This document shows, piece by piece, positions 7,622-15,269 of a stretch of 19,368 nt of DNA. A program made the position numbers and the translations under genes. The notes beneath the pieces are model-generated. The model saw only the letters and a list, made by a program, of their open reading frames with translations. It did not search any database and was not told the DNA's origin. Within the stretch, counting starts at the first letter, position 1. The number at the start of each line of letters is the position of its first letter. The DNA is from Akkermansiaceae bacterium (GTDB lineage Bacteria > Verrucomicrobiota > Verrucomicrobiia > Verrucomicrobiales > Akkermansiaceae): contig JALZUI010000147.1 in NCBI GenBank assembly GCA_023301545.1, forward strand, positions 1-19,368. Reading direction: 5' to 3'.

Positions 7622-8917
7622 ATGGCTAAGCAACAGATTAAACTCGGACTCGTCGGATTCGGCACGGTAGGCGTAGGAGTCGCTAAGATTCTCCAAAACC
7701 AAGCGGATCTTATCGCTAAGCGCTCAGGCGCTGAGTTTACTGTCGTCAAAGCCGCTATGCGCGATGTGAACAAGAAACGTGACATCGCACTGGCTCCAGG
7801 AGCCGCTACTACAGATTGGAAAGAGGTCGTCAATGACTCCGAAGTCGAGCTGGTAGTCGAACTGATGGGTGGAACGGACGTAGCCTTCGAGGTCGTCGCC
7901 TCCGCACTGAAGCTAGGCAAGCCAGTGGTCACAGGCAATAAAGCCCTCCTCGCTGAGCGTGGGGAAGAGATCTTTGCTCTCTCCGCCCAACACAACACCC
8001 CTGTCTATTTCGAAGCCTCCGTCGCTGGTGGAATCCCCATTATTAAAACCCTACGCGAAGCCTTCGTCAGCAACGCGCTCGTGAATCTTTCCGGCATCAT
8101 TAACGGAACCTGTAACTACATTTTGGAACGCATGACCGATGCAGGACTCAGCTACCAAGATGCGCTCAAAGAAGCCATGGACCTAGGTTATGCTGAAGCT
8201 GACCCTACGCTCGACATCAACGGTTGGGACGCTGGGCATAAAGCAATTCTACTCGGTGCCATTTCCTACGGATTCCTCCCTGACCCCGCTAAAACTTACG
8301 TTACCGGCATCGAAAACGTCCGCCTTGAAGACATCGAACTCGCGGACAAACTCGGATATGCGATCAAGCTCATTTCCGTCGTAAAGCCAGCCTGTGACAA
8401 AACGATCGAAATCCGTACTCAAGCCTCATTCGTACCACAAACTCACCTTCTCGCGAAAGTCGACGGGGTCTTCAATGCCGTTGCTCTCCATGGAGATGAA
8501 GTCGGAGATTCCTTCATCTACGGACGTGGCGCAGGCGCAGGACCTACGGCAACAGCTGTCATCGCCGACCTCGTAGATGCCGCCAATGGAAGTAAAGGAT
8601 TCCTCCCCTACAATGCGACTAGCTACACCGTAGCTGACATCGATGAAACCGAGACCGCCTACTTCGTTAGTATCGAGGTCAAGGACGAGCCTGGGGTCAT
8701 GGCACAGATCACCTCCCTCTTCAGTAATCAGGGCATGAGTTTCTCAGGAACCTTCTCCAATGTGAATCCATCAGAGCCTGACGCCGCGATGAACAGCGTC
8801 TCGTTCATCACACATAAAGCCAAGCTCGGCACCCTCAAGGCCGCCCTCAGTGACCTCGCCAGCTTAGATTGCGTAACGAACGAGCCTACGTACTACCGCG
8901 TAGAAAGCTTCGAGTAA
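7622..8917 (+). CDS. hom: Homoserine dehydrogenase
   Basis: 431 residues, typical of the monofunctional enzyme with a C-terminal ACT domain. It reduces aspartate semialdehyde to homoserine with NAD(P)H, the branch point to threonine, methionine and isoleucine. Visible: nucleotide-binding loop GFGTVGVGV (12-20), TGNKALLA with K107, the signature GTCNYIL (162-168), DINGWDAGHKA with the likely catalytic lysine K207, and GRGAGAGPTATAV (301-313). The ACT domain (about 346-425, VSIEVKDEPGVMAQITSLF) is the usual site of feedback control by threonine. It converges on the sulfatase gene with a 14-bp gap. Its start lies 38 bp after the first base of a TTGCAT box; there is no Shine-Dalgarno sequence. 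Confidence 0.95.
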   Translation: MAKQQIKLGLVGFGTVGVGVAKILQNQADLIAKRSGAEFTVVKAAMRDVNKKRDIALAPGAATTDWKEVVNDSEVELVVELMGGTDVAFEVVASALKLGKPVVTGNKALLAERGEEIFALSAQHNTPVYFEASVAGGIPIIKTLREAFVSNALVNLSGIINGTCNYILERMTDAGLSYQDALKEAMDLGYAEADPTLDINGWDAGHKAILLGAISYGFLPDPAKTYVTGIENVRLEDIELADKLGYAIKLISVVKPACDKTIEIRTQASFVPQTHLLAKVDGVFNAVALHGDEVGDSFIYGRGAGAGPTATAVIADLVDAANGSKGFLPYNATSYTVADIDETETAYFVSIEVKDEPGVMAQITSLFSNQGMSFSGTFSNVNPSEPDAAMNSVSFITHKAKLGTLKAALSDLASLDCVTNEPTYYRVESFE

Positions 8918-8931
8918 GAACGCTTACCTTT

Positions 8932-10317
8932 CTATTTCTGCCCCTCTGATCTACGGGCATTGATACCGGGTTGACCTTGGAAACCTAGGTCTTTTTTGAT
9001 CGCCTCGAAGTGCTCCATAAGCTCTTTCACGACCTCTGGATGATCTTTCGCTACGTTGGTCGTCTCGCCGATATCCTCATTTAGGTTATAGAGCGTTAAT
9101 TCGTCCATATAAGGTCGATCTCCCTCGGGGATATGATTGAGCCATTTGGCTCCTTCGTTTTGCCTATCAGCCTCTGAATGCGCAAGGTGAAGCTTCCATT
9201 CGCCAAATCGAACCGCTCGCAGAGCGCGATGCTGGTAGTAGAAATACGGGCGTTCTAATTCTTGCTGCTCTCCGGTGAATATTTTGGAAATATCAATTCC
9301 GTCGATAACACGATCTTGGGGTAAATCGGCGCCTGAAAGGCTGGCCACGGTTGGTAATATATCAATGGTGGCGGTCACGAGATCAGAGGTCGTTCCCTTT
9401 GGAACGTTCCCAGGAGCACGAATGATAAATGGAACGCGGAGCCCGCCTTCGTAGGTGCTGGTCTTCGCTCCACGGAGAGGGGCACAGTGTCCACCATGGT
9501 CTTTTTTAATCAACCAAGGGCCATTGTCGCTCGTAAAGATGATGTAGGTGTCATCATCCAGATCTAGCGCTTTTACATGCTCCAAGATACGACCCACGTT
9601 GTAGTCTAATTCTTCGATCACATCCCCATAAAGGCCACCTTCTGATTTCCCTTTAAATTCATCCGAAACGGCAAGCTTGGTATGCGGTAAGCTGTGGGCT
9701 AAATAGAGGAAGAAGGGACTGTCTTTTTCTCGGGTGATAAACTCGATCGCCTTTGTCGTGTAGAGATTAGTCAGTAAGCCCATCTGAGCTTTTCTTTTGA
9801 TGAGTTTTTGCCCCTTATACAGATTAACGAACCTATCATTGCTTGATGGGGTCCAGTAACTGTAATCGAAGCCTTGTTTTTGTGGACTAAGGTCTGCTTG
9901 GAAGTCTGTTTGACTGTGACCGGCCAGATCCCACTTCCCTATCATTCCGGTGCTGTAGCCTACTGGGTTCAGGATTTCTGGAATCGTTATTTCGGAGGCT
10001 GAGATCGCGGGATGAGGGTTGCTCCCATCATCTGCGCGACTATTACGATAGGGATAAGAACCCGTCATCAGAGCGGCTCTGGATGGCCCGCAGACCGTCT
10101 GGGCGTAGAAACTTGTAAACTTCATCCCTTCTTCCGCCATTTGGTCTATCACTGGGGTTTTAATATCTGGCGAGTCATAGCAACCGAGATCTTGGTACCC
10201 TTGGTCATCAGTGAAAATGATGATGAAGTTCGGTGGACGCTGCGGAGTATCTTCTGCCACCGCACTAACAGGAATCAGGGTCTGCGCGATAGCTACGAGT
10301 AATAAATTAAATTTCAT
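8932..10317 (-). CDS. Secreted arylsulfatase-type (S1 family) sulfatase
   Basis: 461 residues. An N-terminal signal peptide (about 1-21, MKFNLLLVAIAQTLIPVSAV) indicates export. The formylglycine site is C76-G-P-S-R80, the CxPSR signature in which the Cys is matured by an anaerobic or FGE-type enzyme. Calcium ligands are visible as D37 D38 (FTDDQG) and D264 N265 (TSDNGPW). K128 in GKW and K285 (GAKTSTYEGGLR) fit the sulfate-binding lysines. GKW is followed by Asp where His is most common. It probably removes sulfate esters from polysaccharides (marine algal or host glycans), but the substrate cannot be read from sequence. No maturase or glycosidase gene adjoins. It is transcribed alone, divergently from gltX, and a TATAAT box lies at 10347-10352. 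Confidence 0.9.
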   Translation of the reverse strand: MKFNLLLVAIAQTLIPVSAVAEDTPQRPPNFIIIFTDDQGYQDLGCYDSPDIKTPVIDQMAEEGMKFTSFYAQTVCGPSRAALMTGSYPYRNSRADDGSNPHPAISASEITIPEILNPVGYSTGMIGKWDLAGHSQTDFQADLSPQKQGFDYSYWTPSSNDRFVNLYKGQKLIKRKAQMGLLTNLYTTKAIEFITREKDSPFFLYLAHSLPHTKLAVSDEFKGKSEGGLYGDVIEELDYNVGRILEHVKALDLDDDTYIIFTSDNGPWLIKKDHGGHCAPLRGAKTSTYEGGLRVPFIIRAPGNVPKGTTSDLVTATIDILPTVASLSGADLPQDRVIDGIDISKIFTGEQQELERPYFYYQHRALRAVRFGEWKLHLAHSEADRQNEGAKWLNHIPEGDRPYMDELTLYNLNEDIGETTNVAKDHPEVVKELMEHFEAIKKDLGFQGQPGINARRSEGQK

Positions 10318-10346
10318 ATTCAGAGGAATAACAGTGAAGGTTAAGA

Positions 10347-10352
10347 ATTATA
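10347..10352 (-). promoter_or_regulatory. Putative -10 box of the sulfatase gene
   Basis: A perfect TATAAT on the minus strand lies 29 bp before the sulfatase ATG. No good -35 box is visible 16-18 bp upstream, so an activator may be needed. Confidence 0.35.
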
Positions 10353-10430
10353 CTGAATCGCTATCCTTCTTCTTACACTAAATGAGTAAGACCGAAAGCT
10401 GTTGGGGGGGAAATTACTTTCCCTGCCCTA

Positions 10431-10459
10431 TTGCAATCTGTGAGCTGATGCGGTAGCCC
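10431..10459 (+). promoter_or_regulatory. Putative promoter of gltX, predicted leaderless
   Basis: TTGCAA (10431-10436), a 17-bp spacer and TAGCCC (10454-10459). The ATG starts seven bases after the last base of the -10 box, where transcription would be expected to begin, so the mRNA may have no 5' leader. Confidence 0.4.
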
Positions 10460-10465
10460 TGCTAT

Positions 10466-11770
10466 ATGACCGCTGTTAGAACTCGATTTGCCCCCTCCCC
10501 TACTGGATACCTTCACTTAGGCGGAGCGCGTACGGCTCTCTTTAATTACCTCTTCGCCCGTCAACATAAAGGCACCTTTGTGCTCCGAGTGGAAGACACC
10601 GATGCGGAGCGAAATAAGGAAGAAGCCTTTGCTGCAATCTACGAAGGAATGGATTGGATGGGGATCGAATGGGACGAAGGGTTCGGCAAGGGTGGCGAAT
10701 ACGGCCCTTACAACCAATCCGAGCGTCATGAACTGTACCTAAAATGGTTTAATAAACTAGAGGCTGACGGTCGGGTGTATCAAGAAGAAGACGGAGCATG
10801 GCGCTTCCGCTTTGACCGTAAGGACGTGACCCTCAAGGATCTCGTCTGTGGTGAAATCACAATCGACTATAAGAACGAGGAGATCAACCCTGACATGACT
10901 ATCCGCCGTCCTGATGGATCGTTCACCTTCCACTTTGTAAACGTTGTTGATGATCTAGAAATGAAGATTTCTCATGTCATTCGGGGGGAAGATCACCTCA
11001 TGAATACGCCGAAGCACCTTCAGCTATACGAAGCATTCGGTGTAGAGCCTCCTCAGTTTGCGCACATTCCGCTCATCCTCAATGACAGTGGTAAAAAGAT
11101 GTCTAAGCGTGATGAAGGAGCAGCTGTTAAGGATTACCTCGAAATGGGCTTCCAACCAGCGGCGATGACTAACTTCGTCGCTCTTCTCGGGTGGAACCCT
11201 AAATCAGAGCAAGAAATCTTTAGCGCAGAGGAATTGATCCAGAGTTTCGACCTCGCTAATATCAACCGAGCTCCTGCTCGCTTTGACCTCCAAAAGGCGC
11301 TCTGGATGAATCAGCAATACTTAATGGCGCTAGAACCCGCAGCCTTCCTAGAACAGGCTCAGCCTTACCTAGAGGGGATTTCTGCTGACAGTGAAGCACT
11401 AGCTAAAGCCGTGAGCCTCGTGCAAGAAAAGGTCACTAGCTTTAAGGACATCGCCCCGGCAGTCTCTTTCCTCTTTGATCCTGAATTCAATTATGACGAA
11501 GGAGCGCTGGAGAAAGTAGCGAAGAACGAGGACGCTCCCACCCTCCTTGCAGCCCTTAAGGAAAACTGGGCTAGTCTGAGTAACTGGGACGAAGCCAAAG
11601 ATCAAATCGGATCCACCGCAAAAGCGGCAGGGAGTAAGCCAGGAAAACTCATGTTCCCAGTCCGGGTCGCGCTCAGTGGTCTCGGTGGAGGAATTGACCT
11701 TGGGGAGATCATTTCCCTCCTTGGGCAAGAGGCTTGTGTCGCTCGCTTAGAGCGCTACCTTACTCAGTAA
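10466..11770 (+). CDS. gltX: Glutamyl-tRNA synthetase, short form without zinc-binding insertion
   Basis: 434 residues, against about 470-490 for most bacterial enzymes. Class I motifs are intact: the HIGH equivalent in PSPTGYLHLGG (10-20), the amino acid and tRNA region VIRGEDHLMNTPKH (171-184) and KKMSKR (210-215). A full C-terminal anticodon-binding half remains (about 260-434), so it is not a glutamyl-Q tRNA(Asp) synthetase. Between VYQ (104-106) and WRFRF (112-116) only a few residues stand where typical enzymes have about 40 with a CxC...C zinc site; no such Cys cluster is present. It charges tRNA(Glu), possibly also tRNA(Gln) for the amidotransferase route. The start is six bases after a putative -10 box (TAGCCC), and the stop overlaps the aroE start (TAATG). 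Confidence 0.93.
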   Translation: MTAVRTRFAPSPTGYLHLGGARTALFNYLFARQHKGTFVLRVEDTDAERNKEEAFAAIYEGMDWMGIEWDEGFGKGGEYGPYNQSERHELYLKWFNKLEADGRVYQEEDGAWRFRFDRKDVTLKDLVCGEITIDYKNEEINPDMTIRRPDGSFTFHFVNVVDDLEMKISHVIRGEDHLMNTPKHLQLYEAFGVEPPQFAHIPLILNDSGKKMSKRDEGAAVKDYLEMGFQPAAMTNFVALLGWNPKSEQEIFSAEELIQSFDLANINRAPARFDLQKALWMNQQYLMALEPAAFLEQAQPYLEGISADSEALAKAVSLVQEKVTSFKDIAPAVSFLFDPEFNYDEGALEKVAKNEDAPTLLAALKENWASLSNWDEAKDQIGSTAKAAGSKPGKLMFPVRVALSGLGGGIDLGEIISLLGQEACVARLERYLTQ

Positions 11771-12639
11771 TGAAAGACGTTTACACCCTCAGCGATCTGC
11801 GCCAACCGCATCCGATTTTCCTACAGGAAGATAAACCGGCGCGCTTGGCCGTGATTGGTGATCCTGTAGCGCATTCTAAGTCGCCCCAGCTACATCAACC
11901 AGCTCTTGATGCTCTCGGGCTTAACTGCACCTATGTCCGTATCCACCTCACCGCAGAAGAATTCACCGAGGGAGTAGGCTTAATGCAGGAGCTCGGCTTT
12001 ATCGGGTGTAACTGTACCGTTCCGCATAAGGAACGCGCGCTCGAATGGGCGAAAAAACCAGATTCCTTTGCTTCTCAGCTCGGAGTCGCTAACACCATCC
12101 TCTTTCCATCAAACGAGTGCTACACCACAGACCCGATTGGTTGCCAAAATGCGGTTAAGGAAGAATTGGGACGCGACTTTGCGGATTCACGAATCCTCAT
12201 CCTAGGCGCGGCCGGTGGCGCGGGTTCCGCCGTGGCGCAATATATCACTCGTCATGACTACCGCCACCTTTCGCTTTATAACCGAACTACCAGTAAGTTA
12301 GAGACGCTGAAGTCGAAAATCTCCACCGCAGGCTACTGGAATAGCGATAAGATCTCTCTCTGCGGAGCTGGAACATTCCCTAACCCTGACGAAATCGACC
12401 TGATCATTAACGCCACTTCTCTAGGATTGAAGCCTGAGCAAGGCTCACCGATCCCCGCGGAATTTTTAAGCCCGTCTCACGCGGTGTACGATATGACCTA
12501 TGGTTGCCAAAACCAACTCGCCATCGATTGCCAGAAAGCGGGAGCTCAGTACGCCGACGGCCTTTCCATGCTAACGCACCAAGGCGCGGCGGCCTTCAAA
12601 CTATGGTTTCCCGACACTAATCCAGTGATGGGGTTATAA
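11770..12639 (+). CDS. aroE: Shikimate dehydrogenase
   Basis: 289 residues from the ATG at 11770, which shares its A with gltX's TAA stop; an in-frame start 36 bp earlier would lie inside gltX and is less likely. The enzyme reduces 3-dehydroshikimate with NADPH in the chorismate (aromatic amino acid) pathway. Substrate residues are visible: S36 and S38 in AHSKSPQLH, catalytic K87 in CTVPHKE, N108 in GVANTI, D121 in TTDPIG, and Q271 in MLTHQGAAAF. The NADP loop is GAAGGAGSAV (146-155), followed by NRT (171-173), which favours NADPH. Thr replaces the usual Asn before the TD of the active site. The N-terminus has about 25 residues ahead of the usual first strand. Coupling to gltX suggests joint expression rather than a shared pathway. 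Confidence 0.93.
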   Translation: MKDVYTLSDLRQPHPIFLQEDKPARLAVIGDPVAHSKSPQLHQPALDALGLNCTYVRIHLTAEEFTEGVGLMQELGFIGCNCTVPHKERALEWAKKPDSFASQLGVANTILFPSNECYTTDPIGCQNAVKEELGRDFADSRILILGAAGGAGSAVAQYITRHDYRHLSLYNRTTSKLETLKSKISTAGYWNSDKISLCGAGTFPNPDEIDLIINATSLGLKPEQGSPIPAEFLSPSHAVYDMTYGCQNQLAIDCQKAGAQYADGLSMLTHQGAAAFKLWFPDTNPVMGL

Positions 12640-12654
12640 AAAACGACCTTGAAA

Positions 12655-13383
12655 TTACTTTCTCGTACGTCGAGCGATACCAGCGAAGGCGAACATCGCG
12701 AGATACAGAAAAGAAGAAGGCTCTGGCACCGCATCTGTCGAGAGAACAATATTGTCTATAACAATTTCTGGGAAAGGAAATCCATCTGATAGCGCCCCAA
12801 TATAAATTACTACGGCCTCATCAGTTCCATTATAATTAAACTGGACATTAAGTGCACCTGTATTCGGAGAATCTTGAAAGCTGATACTCCCTGTACCTAA
12901 TAGTTGAGAAGTAGCATTACCTCCAATGTTTGGCATCAAGTCCGCAGTTTGACCGTTAACAACTAGGCCATTGTTCGTATTATCTACAAATCCATTACCT
13001 GAGAAGATATTAACTAGTAAAGAATCATCACGATCCGAGCCGAACGACGAACTTAAATCGAAGGTCAATAGATCTACACCGAGGCTGTATGTCCCCGCTC
13101 CTGCCAGCATCGAGGAATTCAAAGCAATTCCAATACCACGAAATTCGCCATTCGTTTGGGAGGTTAGTCTTAGTGCCTGATTACCATTCAAGTCTTGGAT
13201 GGACGCATCTGAAGAAACTGCAATCTCTCCAAAAACGAGATTAGAATTGAAAAAACCTAGTGTGGCTTGGTTTAAGGTAGGTAAGGTTGCGTTTTCAAAA
13301 TTCTCCTCGTAGATACTAGTAGCAGCGCTAAGAGAAGAAAATAACCCTAATGTAGCTAGAGATAGATTTAGTATAGTTTTCAT
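12655..13383 (-). CDS. PEP-CTERM sorted secreted protein, unknown function
   Basis: 242 residues. A signal peptide (about 1-20, MKTILNLSLATLGLFSSLSA) is followed by about 195 residues rich in Asn, Ser, Gly and Leu, probably a beta-sandwich of the kind found in many PEP-CTERM proteins. The end is a PEP-CTERM signal: VPEPSS (219-224), a hydrophobic segment (about 225-236) and the basic tail RRTRK. Such signals are recognised by an exosortase and point to secretion or an exopolysaccharide-linked surface location. No catalytic motif was seen and I do not recognise the middle part. The gene body is visibly more A+T rich than its neighbours. It has its own promoter-like elements (13399-13426) and converges on aroE with a 15-bp gap. 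Confidence 0.85.
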   Translation of the reverse strand: MKTILNLSLATLGLFSSLSAATSIYEENFENATLPTLNQATLGFFNSNLVFGEIAVSSDASIQDLNGNQALRLTSQTNGEFRGIGIALNSSMLAGAGTYSLGVDLLTFDLSSSFGSDRDDSLLVNIFSGNGFVDNTNNGLVVNGQTADLMPNIGGNATSQLLGTGSISFQDSPNTGALNVQFNYNGTDEAVVIYIGALSDGFPFPEIVIDNIVLSTDAVPEPSSFLYLAMFAFAGIARRTRK

Positions 13384-13398
13384 TTATTTCTTTAGAGC

Positions 13399-13426
13399 AC
13401 TCTACCCAACAGTTGGTCACATGCAA
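13399..13426 (-). promoter_or_regulatory. Putative promoter of the PEP-CTERM gene with a dyad in the spacer
   Basis: On the minus strand TTGCAT (13426-13421), a 16-bp spacer and TAGAGT (13404-13399), ending 15 bases before the ATG. The spacer contains an 11-bp dyad, CCAACAGTTGG (13406-13416), placed where a repressor or activator could bind. Confidence 0.35.
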
Positions 13427-13433
13427 ATTCATT

Positions 13434-14165
13434 TCACACGAAATTAAGATCCGCGATTTGCATAATACCCTCAATAGTGAGGTCTGAATCTACCTCGTCA
13501 ATTCTCTGAATACCGCGAAACAAGAGGTCTGCATCACCACCTGTCGCAATAACTTTCGGTTTCTCAGGGAGTTCATCGATGAGCCCCGTAAGGATCTCAC
13601 GGATGAGCCCCCGGAAGCCTGCAATCGCGCCAATATTCATGGCCTCAACCGTGCTTTTCCCCACAAAGCTCTGAGGCTCTGATAACTCAATCTCTGGCAG
13701 AAGCGCGGTTTTCTCAGCAAAGTACTCGGTGAGTAGATTCAGCCCCGGAGCAATCACGCCTCCCGCATAAAGACCTGGTGATTCAATCACATCAAAGGTC
13801 ACGGCGGTCCCTGAATCGATGACAACAGCTGGGGCGCCGTACTTACGAAAAGTCGCTACCGCATTTGCTAGACGATCGGAGCCGATTTCGCACGGAGTCG
13901 GATAAGAAATACCCATTCCTAAATCACTTTCGCAAGACACGCAGTGAACATCGCACGAAAGAGTCTCCTTAAGAAGTTGTTCCTTTTCAGGAACTACGGA
14001 GCAGATCGCCGCACGATGAAAATCTACTGAGGCTAAAAGGCCGTTAACACTCTCCTCGCTAAGGTCCTTCGTCTCAATCACCCCCCTCCATGCGAGGAGC
14101 TTGCCCTCACTAGCGAGGGCGAACTTTGTCCGGGTATTAGAATTGTCGATTAGTAAGGTCGTCAT
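13434..14165 (-). CDS. coaX: Type III pantothenate kinase
   Basis: 243 residues, normal for CoaX. It phosphorylates pantothenate, the first step of coenzyme A synthesis; this type needs a monovalent cation and is insensitive to CoA feedback in characterised members. Visible motifs: the N-terminal phosphate loop DNSNTRTKFAL (D7; the usual form is DIGNTxxK), IGSDRLANAVA (GSDR 95-98) and VIDSGTAVTFDV (D117, with the catalytic region around it), followed by GGVIAPG (135-141). Ser replaces the usual Gly in the first loop. It lies 26 bp downstream of the RlmI-like methyltransferase in the same direction, probably as one operon; the PEP-CTERM gene further on seems to have its own promoter. Confidence 0.93.
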   Translation of the reverse strand: MTTLLIDNSNTRTKFALASEGKLLAWRGVIETKDLSEESVNGLLASVDFHRAAICSVVPEKEQLLKETLSCDVHCVSCESDLGMGISYPTPCEIGSDRLANAVATFRKYGAPAVVIDSGTAVTFDVIESPGLYAGGVIAPGLNLLTEYFAEKTALLPEIELSEPQSFVGKSTVEAMNIGAIAGFRGLIREILTGLIDELPEKPKVIATGGDADLLFRGIQRIDEVDSDLTIEGIMQIADLNFV

Positions 14166-14191
14166 AGCCGTTCAAATTTTCACCATTCACA

Positions 14192-15124
14192 TCAGAGACG
14201 AACCAAGTAAGACTTAAGGTACTCTGCCTCTGTGTACTCAGGTGGCATCGGTAGTGCTTCTAAGGAAGCTCCTTCCCCCGCACCCTTAATAAGTTGCTCC
14301 TCAAACTCCCACGCGGGCAGTTTTCGGCAATTCGTGCAGGCCAGAATCCACCCACCAGGAGTCAGTAGCTCACAAGCTAACTTGACTAGGCGATGGTAGT
14401 CTTTTTCTACCCGGAAGACTTTCCCCTTAGAGTCGCGCGAAAATGTAGGAGGGTCGAGAATGACCCCATCAAATTGCTTACCTGATTTGGCAAAGCGCCC
14501 AAGCCAGTGAAAGGTGTCTCCCTTACAAAAATAGTGCTCAGTAGGGTCGATGCTATTTAGCTCCATGTTTTCCTTTGCCCAATTCAGATAAGGTTGAGAA
14601 AGATCCAAGGTCGTAGTAGTCGCTCCTGCAGAAGCTGCCGCTACTGAAAATGCTCCGGTATAGGCAAAGGTATTAAGCACCTTTTGTCCTGGTTCTACCA
14701 TTTCCATAACACGGGCTCTGTTTTCCCGTTGATCAAGAAAAAGCCCTTGGGAGTATCCCGAATCAAAAGACAGCTTATAATTGAGCCCATTTTCCCGCCC
14801 AATAAAATCCTCCTCTACTGGATCACCGCACAATAAGGAAGGAGATTCTTTCTCATGCTGGTCTAGCTTCTTCCAGTAGACCGATTTATCAAATTGAGAC
14901 AAGGCACGGCGAAGGCTTTCGTCTACCAATCCATCATGTGTTGAAAGGAGCCAATGCTCGCCTAATTGATCGAGGTAGGTTTCGAGTAACCCATCCCCTG
15001 AGCCGTCAAACAGGCGGATCGAATTCGTATCAGCGTTAAGATAAGGCGCGCGTTCGGAGATTTGTTTTTGGAAAAGATCGTACACAGATTCAGTAGGCTC
15101 ATTACCCCTCCGCGCTAAGTGCAC
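14192..15124 (-). CDS. RlmI-like class I SAM-dependent methyltransferase lacking the PUA domain
   Basis: 310 residues starting at GTG; no in-frame ATG lies upstream before a stop at 15137-15139. The sequence follows the RlmI/RlmK family: SQGLFLDQRENR (125-136), the SAM site VLNTFAYTGAFSVAAA (149-164), DPPTFS (224-229) and a cysteine pair in ACTNC (C263, C266). C263 aligns with the cysteine used as the nucleophile in m5C enzymes of this family. RlmI methylates cytosine of 23S rRNA and has an N-terminal PUA domain; here only the region after it is present. A putative promoter (TTGCCT-16-TATCTC) ends four bases before the GTG, so the mRNA may be leaderless and this start would be real rather than a truncation. 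The target (rRNA or other RNA) is unknown. Confidence 0.85.
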   Translation of the reverse strand: MHLARRGNEPTESVYDLFQKQISERAPYLNADTNSIRLFDGSGDGLLETYLDQLGEHWLLSTHDGLVDESLRRALSQFDKSVYWKKLDQHEKESPSLLCGDPVEEDFIGRENGLNYKLSFDSGYSQGLFLDQRENRARVMEMVEPGQKVLNTFAYTGAFSVAAASAGATTTTLDLSQPYLNWAKENMELNSIDPTEHYFCKGDTFHWLGRFAKSGKQFDGVILDPPTFSRDSKGKVFRVEKDYHRLVKLACELLTPGGWILACTNCRKLPAWEFEEQLIKGAGEGASLEALPMPPEYTEAEYLKSYLVRL

Positions 15125-15128
15125 AACA

Positions 15129-15156
15129 GAGATAATTTAATACCTCATTTAGGCAA
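15129..15156 (-). promoter_or_regulatory. Putative promoter of the RlmI-like gene, predicted leaderless
   Basis: On the minus strand TTGCCT (15156-15151), a 16-bp spacer and TATCTC (15134-15129), ending four bases before the GTG start. Confidence 0.4.
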
Positions 15157-15269
15157 TAAAGGCCGTAATGGGAATCACCAAATTCACTAATCCCTCTTTT
15201 GGCGAAAAAATCCGTATTAAAATAACTTTCCCCGTGACCTTTTATGCCCTATAAGTATCTAAATAACAT

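Noticed and set aside
11734..11769. Earlier in-frame start for aroE inside gltX
   Set aside because: It would add 12 residues encoded within the gltX coding end; the TAATG overlap at 11770 is the more natural start.
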